From: Ditylenchus dipsaci
Taxonomy: Eukaryota; Nematoda; Chromadorea; Rhabditida; Anguinidae
Assembly: GCA_004194705.1 (NCBI GenBank)
Contig: SADC01001330.1
Span: 434,001-498,000 of the forward strand
Length of the DNA: 64,000 nt
Reading direction: 5' to 3'
Part shown: positions 1 to 11,000 of the stretch, in pieces
Layout of the letters: every line of letters starts with the position of its first letter
Numbering within the stretch: the stretch's first letter is position 1
Program-made: the position numbers and the translations under genes
The notes under the pieces: model-generated
Seen by the model: only the letters and a program-made list of their open reading frames with translations
Database searches by the model: none
What the model was told of the DNA's origin: nothing

Positions 1-105
1 GTTAAAAATGAAGTGTGCAGCTAGGTGGATTCGAACCAGCAACCTCTACACACCCCCTGAGAATCCATGCTCGCACCTGACCACGTGGTCGTCCACTTAA
101 GAAGG
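1..105 (-). repeat. tRNA-derived SINE-like fragment
   Basis: Read on the minus strand this stretch carries a B-box-like word GGTTCGAATCC preceded by GAGGTTGCT, as in a tRNA T-arm. The rest of the cloverleaf cannot be drawn, so it is not a working tRNA gene. Near copies of the same segment lie at 59276-59345 (minus) and 59535-59610 (plus), which points to a dispersed tRNA-derived SINE. Confidence 0.5.
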
Positions 106-815
106 GGGGGGGGGTGGCGAGTGGATCAGTATTTATTTATTCGAATGTTAATTGTCTCGAATGGAGTTTGAATATGGCAGTGAAATTTCGCTTTCTGGGC
201 TTCTGAAGGTGCAAGCAGAAAGTTTGCCCGAGATTCATTATTTTCGAAAAATGACGAAAGAAATCAAAACTTTTACGTCCAAAATAGACTGTTTTGTCTT
301 AAAATGCTTTTTTATCGAAATATTGTAGGCTTTTTTAAAAAACCTTTACTGTCAACAAAAAGAGCTTTGTCTCCCGCGTCGAATAATGTATCATTTGGAG
401 CATGCACAATGCGAAATGGGTTAGAAATAGGCAAAAATATCACTGTCATCATATAAATTTTGAACGATTATGTTCATAAAATAGAGTCTAATTTGTTGGA
501 GTCACCCTTTTTACAGATTTTTTGAGCCATCTGGTAGAGGAATCACAGGGCTTTCAGAATATGCGAACCAAAGTTTGCGTTGAAATTAAATTTTTGTGTA
601 GAAGGCTTTTTATGCCAAATTAAAAAATTTCAATTATTTTTTTAATGGGAAGGGGTAACTTCCTATTAGAGACGTAGATTTGCTCAAACCAATACCCCAA
701 TACAATATTATCGATCATTTCAAAACCCAATCTCTATATAGTATTTGGGTCGGGGAAGGGGGTGTCTGTCCGTCACACTTTTTCTGAATTTGTGGTGTTC
801 AAGACGGACAAAGCT
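106..815. other. Non-coding, no recognisable element
   Basis: AT-rich sequence with a G homopolymer near 106-115. I see no conserved reading frame, inverted repeat or element terminus. Confidence 0.5.
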
Positions 816-1012
816 TTTTTTGCATCTAAAAGACTTTTTTTGCATCTAATTTTTTTTTGCAGCTAAAAAACTTTTTTTTTGCATCTAAAAGACTTTTTTT
901 GCAGCTAAAGGACTTTTTTCTGCAGCTAAAAGACTTTTTTTGCAGCTAATCGACTTTTATTTGCAGCTAATCGACTTTTTTCTGCAGCTAAAAGCTTTTT
1001 TTCAGCTATTTT
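816..1012. repeat. Tandem T-rich array, unit GCAGCTAAAAGACTTTTTTT
   Basis: About ten imperfect copies of a unit of roughly 20 bp, GCATCTAAAAGAC or GCAGCTAATCGAC followed by a T-run. It resembles one arm of the word-type terminal repeats found elsewhere in the window, but I see no mirrored partner nearby. Confidence 0.6.
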
Positions 1013-1349
1013 TTAAATGAAAATCTGCTTATTTTATGCTTGTATTGTTGTTTTTAGCGAGGATTATCATACAGTTAAAGAGAGAAGGGATACCAATCAT
1101 ATTTTGAACTCTCGGGTCAATTCCCCTAGGTTCACACCCTATTTTTTACTCCATTTTCATGTTTTTGGCACAATTTTGTTATTAAAAGGTTGCTCAGGCT
1201 CTTGGATATCCAACTAACCATCAGCACAGAGTTTCATAAGTTACTGGAGCTTACTTACAAGCGATGACCTCGCTTAGGCCTTCCTTTTATCCGAAAATCC
1301 ATCATTTTTGGGTTCTTCTCACAGCTTTGATTGGTGTATATTTCACTGT

Positions 1350-1432
1350 CATTTGTAGGTTGTCGCGCGCCGAAAATTTTCGGCGCGCTGAGCCGAGCCG
1401 AAAGCCGAAAATTTTCGGCTTTCGGCTAATTT
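1350..1432. repeat. Palindromic CCGAAAATTTTCGG repeat, hAT-MITE-like
   Basis: Several overlapping palindromes built on CCGAAAATTTTCGG and GCCGAAAGC sit behind a short TTGTCGCGCGCCGAAAA edge. The internal style (one short word in both orientations) matches the hAT-type MITE at 8460-8691. No target duplication was identified. Confidence 0.35.
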
Positions 1433-1629
1433 ATCAAAATTTCAAGTGGTTGAAGGTGACCAAAAACAGCCTACTTTCAGGAGGGGTTTTCACCATCTCA
1501 TACCGACCTTTTTCAAATTTTTTTGCACCATCGTGTTGTCCGTGAAATTCTGAGTTTAACGCAACACTTACTACGCTTGGGACGGCGAGTGTTAAGAGAG
1601 CTCTAAGTTCTTTAAAGTAAGAAAATTCT

Positions 1630-2750
1630 CATTTAGTGAGGGTACATGACAATATTTCGCCGACGATTTTTTCGCCGACATTATTTCGCTAACAATTATT
1701 TCGCCGACAATTATTTCGCGCGACATTATTTCGCGGATCATCATTTCGCCGCGACAAAATTTCGCCGCCATTATTCATTTTTACTAATTTCATTGATTAC
1801 ATGCCAGGTATTTTCGAGTGAATCCAACACAAAGTTTTATTGACTCAAGTCATAAAACAACAAATCAGAGAACCAAATAACAACGAATAAGAGAAGCAAA
1901 TAACAACAAAGAATCAAACATTCCTATTATTCTCCATCCAGATCCGAAATTTCTTCATCAGAGAATTCTGGCCCGCCGGCTTAATGTACGATATTTGTTC
2001 TAATAGAACACCATAGTGCTCTATTTTTCAACCTCCAAAATTTTTTTGACTTCGTGTTAAAAATGCAATAAAACATGGTTTACCCCCGTAGTATTGGCCT
2101 TAAGAGGTGGTGCTCTGTTAGAGACTGGTGCTCTATTAGAATTAATACGGTAAGTACCTGAGCCATTCTGAAGTTGGAAGCGATCGCACCGAGATATTCG
2201 ATAGGAATGATGTTCTGCCGATTGTTCACTGCTTTTCTCACCAGTCGTTTTATTCGCTCGTCAGCAAGGAGGTACTTCCTTCTCTTCTTTGGAGGATTAG
2301 TACAAAGGGCCATTTCGTTGTAGACACCGATAATTCCTCTTTGAACCAGCTAAAAACATTTCATAGACGCTAAACTTTACCTATATTTATTTCCAAACAA
2401 TCAATGTGTCAAGGTTTCTGATTGGAATACATGCCAACGTCACGATCTTTCGGCACTAAAATCGTCCAAATTAGAAAATATAGCTGAAGTAAAAGTACCT
2501 CATGAGAAAACTGCGTATCTGAGCCATAACGGTCGAATAATTACTCTTTTTGCAGATGGTTGTAAAGATTCGTGCCGTAAAATCAGCCAGAAAAAAGCGC
2601 GAATTAGAAAAACGACACTTAGAATATCGGCGAAATTTTGTCGCGGCGACATAATGGTCCGCGAAATTATGTCGACGAAATTTTGTCGCGGCGAAATATT
2701 GTCGGCGAAATAATGTCGGCGAAATAATTGTCCGGTACCGTAGCACATAA
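1630..2750. mobile_element. MULE-like element with word-repeat terminal inverted arms
   Basis: The left arm (about 1640-1770) is a tandem array of a 15-16 bp unit, ATTATTTCGCCGACA, with variants. The right arm (about 2628-2745) is its reverse complement, with the same minor variants such as GCGGAT and GCGCGACAAAA in mirrored order. Both ends open with GGTAC followed within a few bases by GACAAT. Between the arms is a minus-strand fragment that resembles the C-terminal tail of Mutator-like transposases. Exact ends and target duplication are not resolved. Confidence 0.6.
2146..2345 (-). pseudogene. MULE transposase C-terminal remnant
   Basis: Minus-strand translation gives a basic stretch, KKRRKYLLADERIKRLV, then NNRQNIIPIEYLGAIASNF. 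This matches the usual end of MULE-type transposases, where a Y-x-x-x-D-x-R-I-x-x-L-V stretch is followed by a short gap and E-Y-L-x-x-I-A-x-N. Only about 65 residues survive and no DDE core is visible, so it is a decayed or non-autonomous remnant. It lies between the two mirrored word arrays at 1640-1770 and 2628-2745, which supports assigning the whole unit to the Mutator superfamily. The assignment rests on remembered family motifs. Confidence 0.5.
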
Positions 2751-3094
2751 CGTCAATACACCAAACTTACGGTTTAAGCAACTAGTTAAACTCGCGTAAC
2801 TCTAATTTACTTTATTCACTTCTCTGGCTTCGAGACAAATCAACAATGTCTAAATAGACATCTCAATGATATCAAAAAGTCGGTTCTCAATGTATCTCAG
2901 CGCTTGCATATAGCAGGCATGCTATCTACACAAAAAGGTTTCAACAATTCATTTCCAATATAATATTTTATTCGCATCCAATACATACACACATTTCTAG
3001 ATGGTAGAAATAATTACGGAGAAGGAATGTCCATCGAAAACATAACTGGTCAAACTAGATTTTCTTATATTTTTTGACTAGACCACCCTGATTT
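2751..3094. other. Downstream region of the FAF2-like gene
   Basis: AT-rich sequence beyond the stop codon of the minus-strand gene ending at 3095. It probably contains its 3' UTR. Nothing else is recognised. Confidence 0.4.
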
Positions 3095-4910
3095 CTAAGC
3101 ATCATTATCACGGACCAATATAACCGCAGTTTTCTCAAAGCCAGCATCAGCAAATGTTGGAATCTTTTCAGGATCCTGGATACCATGAGGTCCGAATTCT
3201 TCATACCATGCAGGCACACAGTTCAAAGCAGTCTAAATTGCAGTATGACAAAATCTTACACGAGGCCTGAATTAATCATTCTCAAGAAACATATAACAGA
3301 TGTGGGCCAAATTTTAAGTATCCACTCTGATTTTTTTAAATCGTTTTTTTTAGCTATTCCTTATAGTCTATAATCGCAGCCTACGTCACATTATTTAGGC
3401 TGTTTAAGGTCTAGCAGTCAGTTGAGCCGTAAATCACCCGAATCACCCGAAAACGGTACAGACTGTAGAAAATGCCACTCCGAAATTCAACCCCAAAGGT
3501 TAACTGTTTCAGAATTATCCCCAATAAATCGCAAAACAAACCGCTGGGTAACCACTGAGAAGAGAAAAGTCGTCCGGGCATTTTTCGTGCAGCAAAACTG
3601 AATTGAACAGCTCCTGAAAATTCCTATTTCATTAATCACAACCAAAATGTCTCAGCAGTCGATGTTTAGGGAGTGCATCAAATTTCACCTCTACACTGTG
3701 ATTGGCTCTGAACCTTCGACTGAAGACTGAGCCCTCTGAGAACTTCACTTTTATGCAAACAATGTCATCGCCATTCTTTGGCTCCTCCTTCATTTGATAG
3801 CGAACTTCATCACGCTTTTGCAGCAAACGACGCTGAAACTATGATGATAAAGAATATTGAAAAAATCTCAAACCAACCCTCTTATTTTCAGCCTTCTCAG
3901 CCTGATCTTTAGCACGCTGTTCCTCCTCTTTGAAAACCAACTCAGCACGAAGTCGCTCTTCACGCTTGGCTTTATCGGCGGCAAGAGATCTAAAATTGGT
4001 AGATAGGTGATACAATGTAAAAAAGACCATTTACCTGGCATATTCCTCCTCCTGCATTCGCATTAGGCTCTGTTTTGCTGAATCATTTCGGAGATCGCAG
4101 GATTTACAGCCTCAGTATTGTCTTGAAGTCTTCTGTTTTCTCTTCGACGAGTTACCGGCAGGTTTGGATTGAAGAGCAACACATCTGCAAAAAACAAAAC
4201 ATTTAAGCACTCTGTCGACTTCCAATTTGCAAGGAAAAATTTTGACTCACAGAGGAATAGGAACACCTTGGTCACTGAAGAGTACACAAATTGCATAGGG
4301 ACAGCAAAAAGAGAGCGCACGAGCTGAAGCCACCCACCGACCGGCTGAGCTCGAACCGTACCATTAGACGAAACTGAAGGCGTGACAGGAGTAGATGAAG
4401 CCGGGCTGAAATAACTAAGGCTTTTTAGTAACTGCGAAAGCTCACTGAAGCAAAGCATTACTGCTGAATTTCACAGCTTTATTCAAGGCGAAAAAGGAGT
4501 TCATGAGCAGCGAAAAAAGCTTACGTATGGATCTGACGACGCCTCAATTCCTGCATTCGATTATCCTGGTTCTCAATAGCCTCCGGATCGTTGCTCTAGA
4601 TACATTATAAGTTATGATGCTGGAAATATACTTGGGAGCTTACGTGGAAGTAGAGGTGAATCGCAGCTTCCAAGTCCCAGTCGGATTCATTCAGATAGTT
4701 TCGGGCAATGGCGGTATCTGAAAAAAGCAAAACTTCCTAGACCAAGCAATCCATAAAAAGTCGTACCCACGTCGCACACCTCCTAAAAGATTGTTTTGAC
4801 TACGGAGAAACAAAAACCAGCGCTATCTAACTTTTACTAACCTTGAACTGATTCAAAGCCTGAACCACTTGCACGGGCTCATTAGATGTACCAGCATTTT
4901 CTTCAGACAT
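3095..4910 (-). CDS. FAF2/UBXD8-like UBA-UBX protein lacking the UAS domain
   Basis: FAF2/UBXD8 is an ER and lipid-droplet hairpin protein that recruits p97/VCP in ER-associated degradation. Exons (minus, by conserved frame and GT-AG sites): 4910-4842, 4782-4767 (16-nt microexon), 4717-4644, 4595-4525, 4405-4251, 4184-4035, 3989-3878, 3838-3689, 3613-3542, 3232-3095. In order they give an N-terminal UBA helix set (NYLNESDWDLEAAIHLYFH), a linker with RRRQIHT, a hydrophobic hairpin segment (VPMQFVYSSVTKVFLFL), a charged coiled coil (SLMRMQEEEYAR then KREERLRAELVFKEEEQRA) and a complete UBX fold ending TAVILVRDNDA. The thioredoxin-like UAS domain (about 130 residues in the family) is absent. The hairpin exon (frame ...NPAISEMIQ) runs without an intron into the coiled-coil exon in a different frame near 4075-4090. 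A deletion, a misassembly or a non-functional locus would each explain this. Confidence 0.8.
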
Positions 4911-5084
4911 CTTGTATCACACAATTGATTGCGGCGACAAACTCTGAACCAAGGAAAAATCACACATTTAAAAAGGAAAACATATAAGAGGACGAAACAC
5001 TCCAGTTCACACGTACTTCGCTTTGAAACCCACATTTTATTTGAGGAGAGTATAAAAAAACATAAAAATTTGTCAAATGGACGA

Positions 5085-5480
5085 TTTTACCGGGCGGCGG
5101 TAAATTCACCCACGGTAAATTCACCCGCAAAAATCTTGAGGTTACAGGCTCGAATCCTGCCCTCGTAGCAATAACGGAATATCCGCGGATAGTTGAAAAA
5201 TCCGCGGATAGAAATTTTGCAGCAATAACAAAAAATCCGCGGATACAATACGCGGATATTTTGGCTACCAGACAATTTCTAATATTTTTAGAATTTGTCG
5301 CGCGACATTTTCTAATATTTTTGGTAAATTCGGGACAAAACAACCGAATTTACCGAAAATATTAGAAAATGTCGCGCGACAAATTCTAAAAATATTAGAA
5401 ATTGTCTGGCAGCCGATATTTTTCGTAGCAATAATGAAAACATCCGCGGATATTATAAACAAATCCGCGGATTCTTTCTA
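5085..5480. repeat. Foldback word repeat with ATCCGCGGATA and GGTAAATTCACCC units
   Basis: Starts with repeated GGTAAATTCACCC, followed by four or more copies of AATCCGCGGATA. A near-perfect inverted pair, AGAATTTGTCGCGCGACATT and its complement, is centred near 5335. The same GCCAGACAATTTCTAA edge recurs at 11980-12015. It is a non-autonomous foldback in the style of the other word elements. Confidence 0.55.
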
Positions 5481-6345
5481 GCCTGTTCGGAAGGAGGCTA
5501 GAAATATAATTTCGATTTTTTCTTCTTTGATAGAAGTGTTCAAAAACCATTTTCAATTATTACCTTTACCATAATAGGCCTGCAGAAGCATTTTAGGGTA
5601 AAAAAGGTGTATTGTAAGTGGTGTGGAATGATGAGTATCACTTTTTAAGTTAGCTATTTTGACTGTTTTACCATGTTTTTAAACATGGAACGTGGCAAAA
5701 AGAACCTCTACATACATCTCGATCAAGCGTTCTGGTCGGATTCAATTTTTCTCGCAGGTCAGCCTTTAGGTCCTCTTGTTGGCTTAGGGTTGAGATGCGC
5801 GCACACATACCTTACAGGGGAAATGCACGACCACCCCGTCACGTATCAAATAACATTATATACCAAAAGATAGCTTTCTTTTAAGTTGATTACAGAACCG
5901 TTCACAAAATCTGCTACGCGCTAAAATGCACCGAGATATTGGCTTTTCAAAATATGAAATTTTCGACGTACGACCTATTGCAGATTAGCAGGTGTGTGTG
6001 GCGCAGTAGTATGGGTTCACGCTCTTTCTTCATGTCGAAAGCTCGATTCCCAATCGGTGCAATTTTTAATTTTAAAATTTTATTCACCTTTTTGAAATGG
6101 TCAAAACTTTTTAATAGGTGGTTTTTCAAAATTCTGTTTTTACAGATCGATTTTCTCGACTAAAATATTTTTCGGTATATAATGTCAATAACACGACTTT
6201 TGCTTGTCCGTCTTTGGTTTGAGCCCTGGTCTGTGGATTAATTTGTCTCTAGATGGTCAACACCAAAACCGCAGAGGGATATATACCAAAAAATATTGTC
6301 GTCAAAAAAATCGATTTGTAAAAACAGAATTTTAAAAGGCTTGAG
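5481..6345. repeat. Repeat-rich spacer with inverted pair
   Basis: Contains a copy of the dispersed block with GAGATGCGCGCACAC near 5785-5815. An inverted pair of roughly 60 bp (TCGATTTGTAAAAACAGAAT and its complement) lies at about 6126-6190 and 6280-6335. No gene recognised. Confidence 0.5.
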
Positions 6346-6346
6346 T

Positions 6347-7273
6347 TCAGAATCCCCCCCACGGGGACTGATCAGGTGGAGGAGATAACTTCATATTCGT
6401 GTTTCTCGACCCCGATTTCATGAGAAAGCCGGCTGTTTTTTGGTTCTGAGAAAAATTTTTTTTTCGAACCACAGGGGGTATCATGGTTTTTTAGTCAAAA
6501 TTTGAAAAATTTAAATTGGCGCCTTTTGAATTTAAAAGGGATTAATGGCTGTGTAGGGAGGGAAGGGAATAAAAGGGGGCCACTAATCACACAGGCCCAG
6601 TAACAAGAAGATGTTGAACATAGTTTTGAATACTGGGCCTACCACATAAATAACTCTGGTATGCATGCTTTTTCATGCATCCAGAGTCACTTTCGAGTGA
6701 TTTGTGTCTAAGGTATGTGGGTGTGCGCATCTCAACTCCAAGCCCCCTGCGCCCCGAAGGGGGCGCAGGGGGCTTGAGAGTTAGAGATGCGCGCACACAC
6801 TTACCTTAGACATGATTCCGAGAAGTACTCTTTACCATAAGATGCATATAGAGTCAAAATTGTTCCCGAAGGGGGCGCAGGGGCTTGAGAGTTAGAGATG
6901 CGCGCACACACTTACCTTAGACACAAATCACTCGAAAGTGACTCTGGATGCATGAAAAAGCATGCATACCAGAGTTTATTTATGCGGTAGGCCCCAGTAT
7001 TCAAAACTATGTTCAACATCTTCTTGTTAGTGGGCCTGTGTGATTAGTGGCCCCCTTTTATTCCCTTCCCCTCCCAATACAGCCCTTATTCCCTTTTAAA
7101 TTCAAAAGGCGCCAATTTAAATTTTTCAAATTTTGACTAAAAAACCATGACCCCCCTGTGGTTCGAAAAATTTTTTTTTCTCAGAACCAAAAAAACAGCC
7201 GGCTTTCTCATGAAATCGGGGTCGAGAAACACGAATATGAAGTTATCTCCTCCACCTGATCAGTCCCCGTGGG
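6347..7273. repeat. Large palindrome (about 430-bp arms) abutting an assembly gap
   Basis: The left arm runs from CACGGGGACTGATCAGGTGG through CAAATCACTCGAAAG to a CCCCCTGCGCC centre. The right arm repeats it in reverse and stops at CCCCGTGGG immediately before the N-run. The interior also holds two direct copies of a GAGAGTTAGAGATGCGCGC segment (about 6770-6815 and 6867-6920). Related interior sequence occurs at 38400-38540 and 45540-45720. No target duplication can be read because one end is lost in the gap. Confidence 0.75.
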
Positions 7274-7290
7274 NNNNNNNNNNNNNNNNN
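7274..7290. other. Assembly gap (17 N)
   Basis: Seventeen N characters lie exactly at the outer end of the large palindrome. The hairpin probably broke the assembly. Confidence 0.98.
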
Positions 7291-8028
7291 TTATATATGA
7301 GGAAAATTTACATATAATTATACCACAATTCACAATGTCCGTGATGTCATGTACTCAAAAATCCGAACTTTAACTCGAAGGTCTTCATGTAGTTGAGTTA
7401 GAGGTCGAGCTTGAAAATGCTTATGTACACAGCTTAGATGGCTCAGAATCTCACCCCAGAGTGGTCAAAGCCACTGAAAGTTAGTTTTTTGGGGTTTACT
7501 ACAAGTGAATCCAAATATATACTTGAACACTTTCAACGTAAACACTTCCAGTTAGAGTTCAAGATTTATACTCTGGTGTTCCCGAGGAGCTTTTTTTGAA
7601 AGGGTGGGGGGTAAAACCGAGTAGCACCCAAAACTCTTTTTGTCAGTATATCCGGTAGTTTTTGTATCCAGCTAGCGCTTTTTCTTATTGTTTAGAGTTT
7701 ACTATTCTTTGCTTTTTGATTTTTAATTTTGAGTCTAAATGACTTTCGAAATTCTTTTCGCCTCCTTAAATTTTTTGTTTTTATAATATTTTGCTCCTTC
7801 GGCATGATTCAAACATGATTTAGTCCCAAGCAGAACTGTCTGATAAGGCTGACAATCTTTGAATCACTCTCAGAATTACTGCTTTTCCTTTGTCTAGCTG
7901 CCAGAGTCTAGCTATATTCATGCTATGTGACAATAGTTGCCTTTTTTTTGTGTTATGCTTTTTACTGCTGTATTTTTCAGTTTTAAAGCTTTTTAAACAA
8001 TTGTGTTTATAGTTGTTGATCCAGTCAA
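7291..8028. other. Upstream region of the CDC50 gene
   Basis: AT-rich sequence that probably contains the promoter and 5' UTR of the gene starting at 8029. Positions 7440-7500 hold a degenerate copy of the foldback core CAGAATCNCACNCCAGAGTGG seen in the elements at 15195, 21955 and 43038. Confidence 0.4.
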
Positions 8029-11000
8029 ATGGCTGGAGATAGTCCCAGAAATGGTGCTGAATTGTCAGCTGGCAATAGGAACAGAGCGGATGGACCAGTG
8101 CCAAGCACCGCTGATGCAGCTCAAGAAAAGAAAACCGTCCAAAAGGTGGGCTCGGTTGTTTAGCTACTGAAACGAAAAAAAAATTGGTCTAAAATTTTCC
8201 TTTTTGTTTTAAAGAACCAAAAAGTGCTTTAGGAGTATTCATTAAATACGTTTTGAAAATTTGACTTTGAAAATTTGAACTTTTACCTTGGGGACAAGAT
8301 AATTTAATCTGTCATATAGGCTCTAATTATGGTTCATGCACTATAATTTTTGATTTTTATAAAGTCTGAATTTATAATTTTCCGAATTTTTTGAACCATT
8401 TAAAAAAGTGGTTGATGAATTTTATCAACACGAGAAAGGCTGACCGAAGCAAGAAGACTAGGGTTGTCGAGTCAAGGCTTGATTTCGAGTTTTGGACTCG
8501 AAAACTCGAAAATTTTCGAGTTTCGAGTTCTTTTTTTCGAGTTTCAAGGCCTCGAAAAAAAAATTCTAGTCATTTTTTTGACTTTCGAGGCATCGATTTC
8601 GAGTTTTAGACTCAAAAATCGAAAATTTTGAGTTTCGAGTTTTGCTTCGAGTTGAGGCCTCGAAAATTTTCGAGTTGGTTCGACAACCCTAAAGAGAACG
8701 ATCTGGTGCAGTTTTTCACGTGGATGATTCTCAGTGTCAAACGCACAAAATGAAAATTCCTCACCTACCAAATTTCCATTCAAAGCCGCCCAAGAGCACG
8801 TCATAGCTGTGTATAAATGCCTAATTCTTGGTCAATATTTGTAGAAAAATTTAACAGCCACAAATAGGCAAAACTCAGCACAAAAATTTAACAAAAGTTA
8901 CTCAGAAATTACAGGAAAAAAAGTAGAGCCAACTGATTCTATGGCATTAAAATTTGAAAGAAACTCGGCCTGGCTTGTTCTTATCGACTTTTAAGAAAAA
9001 AAGTTGTCTGATATATATCAAAATACTCAACTTTAAAAAAGGAACAGAAATAGTGCACGGACTCTCACACAAGAAAATGCGACTGCCCTACGACCGGGTA
9101 CACATTATGACCGGGTTCAACGACCGGGTACAATTAGTTTGTAAAAGTTAAAAAGTATGCTTAAACCACACATTTGAGTCCGTCCTAACGGGCGCTGGCC
9201 TACCCTTGCCTAAGCCTAAGTGCGCAAAATAATAAAAAATCGAAAATTTTGAAAAAATTAACAGGGGGACCAAGGCGAAATTTGGCACTGTACCCGGTCG
9301 TTGTACCGGTCATAATGTGTACCCGGTCGTTGGTATACCGAAAATGCAGGTGGCTATGGCTTGGCTTCGTGATTTTCTCAAAAATTTTCATGGTATTTCC
9401 TTAAAATACAAAGTATCAAAATTATCCGGTGATAGAGCGAAGAAACTCGAATCAGACTCCAGATATGACTTTTTTTTCTACAAGATGGTCGAAGAAATAG
9501 GCTGGTGGCTTTTTCATGGATGAGTTCTTCTGGTTTTTGTGTGGTTTTGTGGTCAAACTGTTTTTGCTTGAATTTACTAAAGTTAACTTGTTGTTTTGAG
9601 ACTCCGTGCACTAATTCTGTATCATTTTTCACACTGAACATTTTGGTATATAGTACACCAAATCCGGACACCCATACTCCTATATACGAAAATGATCTAC
9701 TTGAAAAACTGCTCCAGATTGTACGCTTGTCTCGGTCAGCTTTTTTCGTGTTAAATCTCTATGAAGTACTTTTTCAGTACATAAATCATAAATCAGACAT
9801 GCAATATGACTGGAGATTGGACCATAACTAAAGCTTTATAATTAAAGGGTTTTGTGGACACCCATAAATGCGAAACGAAATAACGGCACTGGCACAAAAT
9901 AAAAGGCGTAAGTTTGGGGGAGGGATACTAGGATCGAAATAACTTCAACATAGTTTTGTTAACTGTGACCTACCGAATAAAGAAACTCGGGCTTGTAGCG
10001 AATCCCCTCCATAAATTCGACAATTTATAAATTGCTGTAACTACCCTTGCAAACAACAAATTTTGGCTTAGCCCTTAGGCTTAGGGGTAGGCCAGCGTAC
10101 GGAAGTTGTGACTAATAAATAGTTTACGCTCTTTTTCTGGGTCTGGGACATATATTTTACTTGAGTTTTGAAGGAAAATTTTGGGCAGTGGGTATTTGCT
10201 ACTAAGGTCAGAAACTCTAATAATCACATTTTTGACTTGACTATATAAAAACCGGCTAAGTTTCGGTATACACCCCCCCCCCGTCAAGTTCGGTATACAC
10301 CCCCCCCGTCAAGTTCGGTATACACCCTCCAGTTTGCCTTGGTCCCCAAGCTGATTTTAAAAAAAATTTCCGAATTTTTGAACGCTGTTTTTTATTGGGT
10401 TAAAGTTGAAAAAAAAATCGGAATTTTTTTTTTAAAAAAAATAGCTTGGGGACCAAGGCAAACTGGGGGTGTATACCGAAATTGACTGGGGGTGTATACC
10501 GAAACTGCTCCAAAAAACCTACTGTGAAATAGAGCCAAATTTTTTGTTGTCAGCGCAATAATTATTTGCTATTAATTTTCAGCGAATCGATTGAGGCAGC
10601 AGCAATTACCTGCTTGGCAGCCTATTTTGACAGCTTCAACGGTATCCGTGTTTTCATAATTGTGGTTCCAATAGCGAAACCGATTATAGGTGATCCCTAC
10701 AATATTCTTGATTGGTATTATCTTCATCCCTATCGGAATCGCACTATTTCTAGCCAGCCATAAAGGTCTGTTTAAAGACTGTGATCAGTTCATACATACT
10801 TTAATGCTTTAGTCCAAGAGTGGTCAACCTACTATGAGAACTGCTCTCAGCAAGTTTGTACAATTAAATTCGATCTCACTGAGCCTTTTGTGGTAAATTT
10901 GTTGGGAAAAATGAAATTTTTTACTTTATTGCAAGCTTTTAGGGAGATGTCTATTTCTACTACGGCTTGGAAAACTTCTTCCAGAACCATCGACGCTATA

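Noticed and set aside
4960..5343. Long minus-strand open frame
   Set aside because: It runs through ATCCGCGGATA and GTCGCGCGAC repeats, so the frame is a by-product of repeat periodicity.
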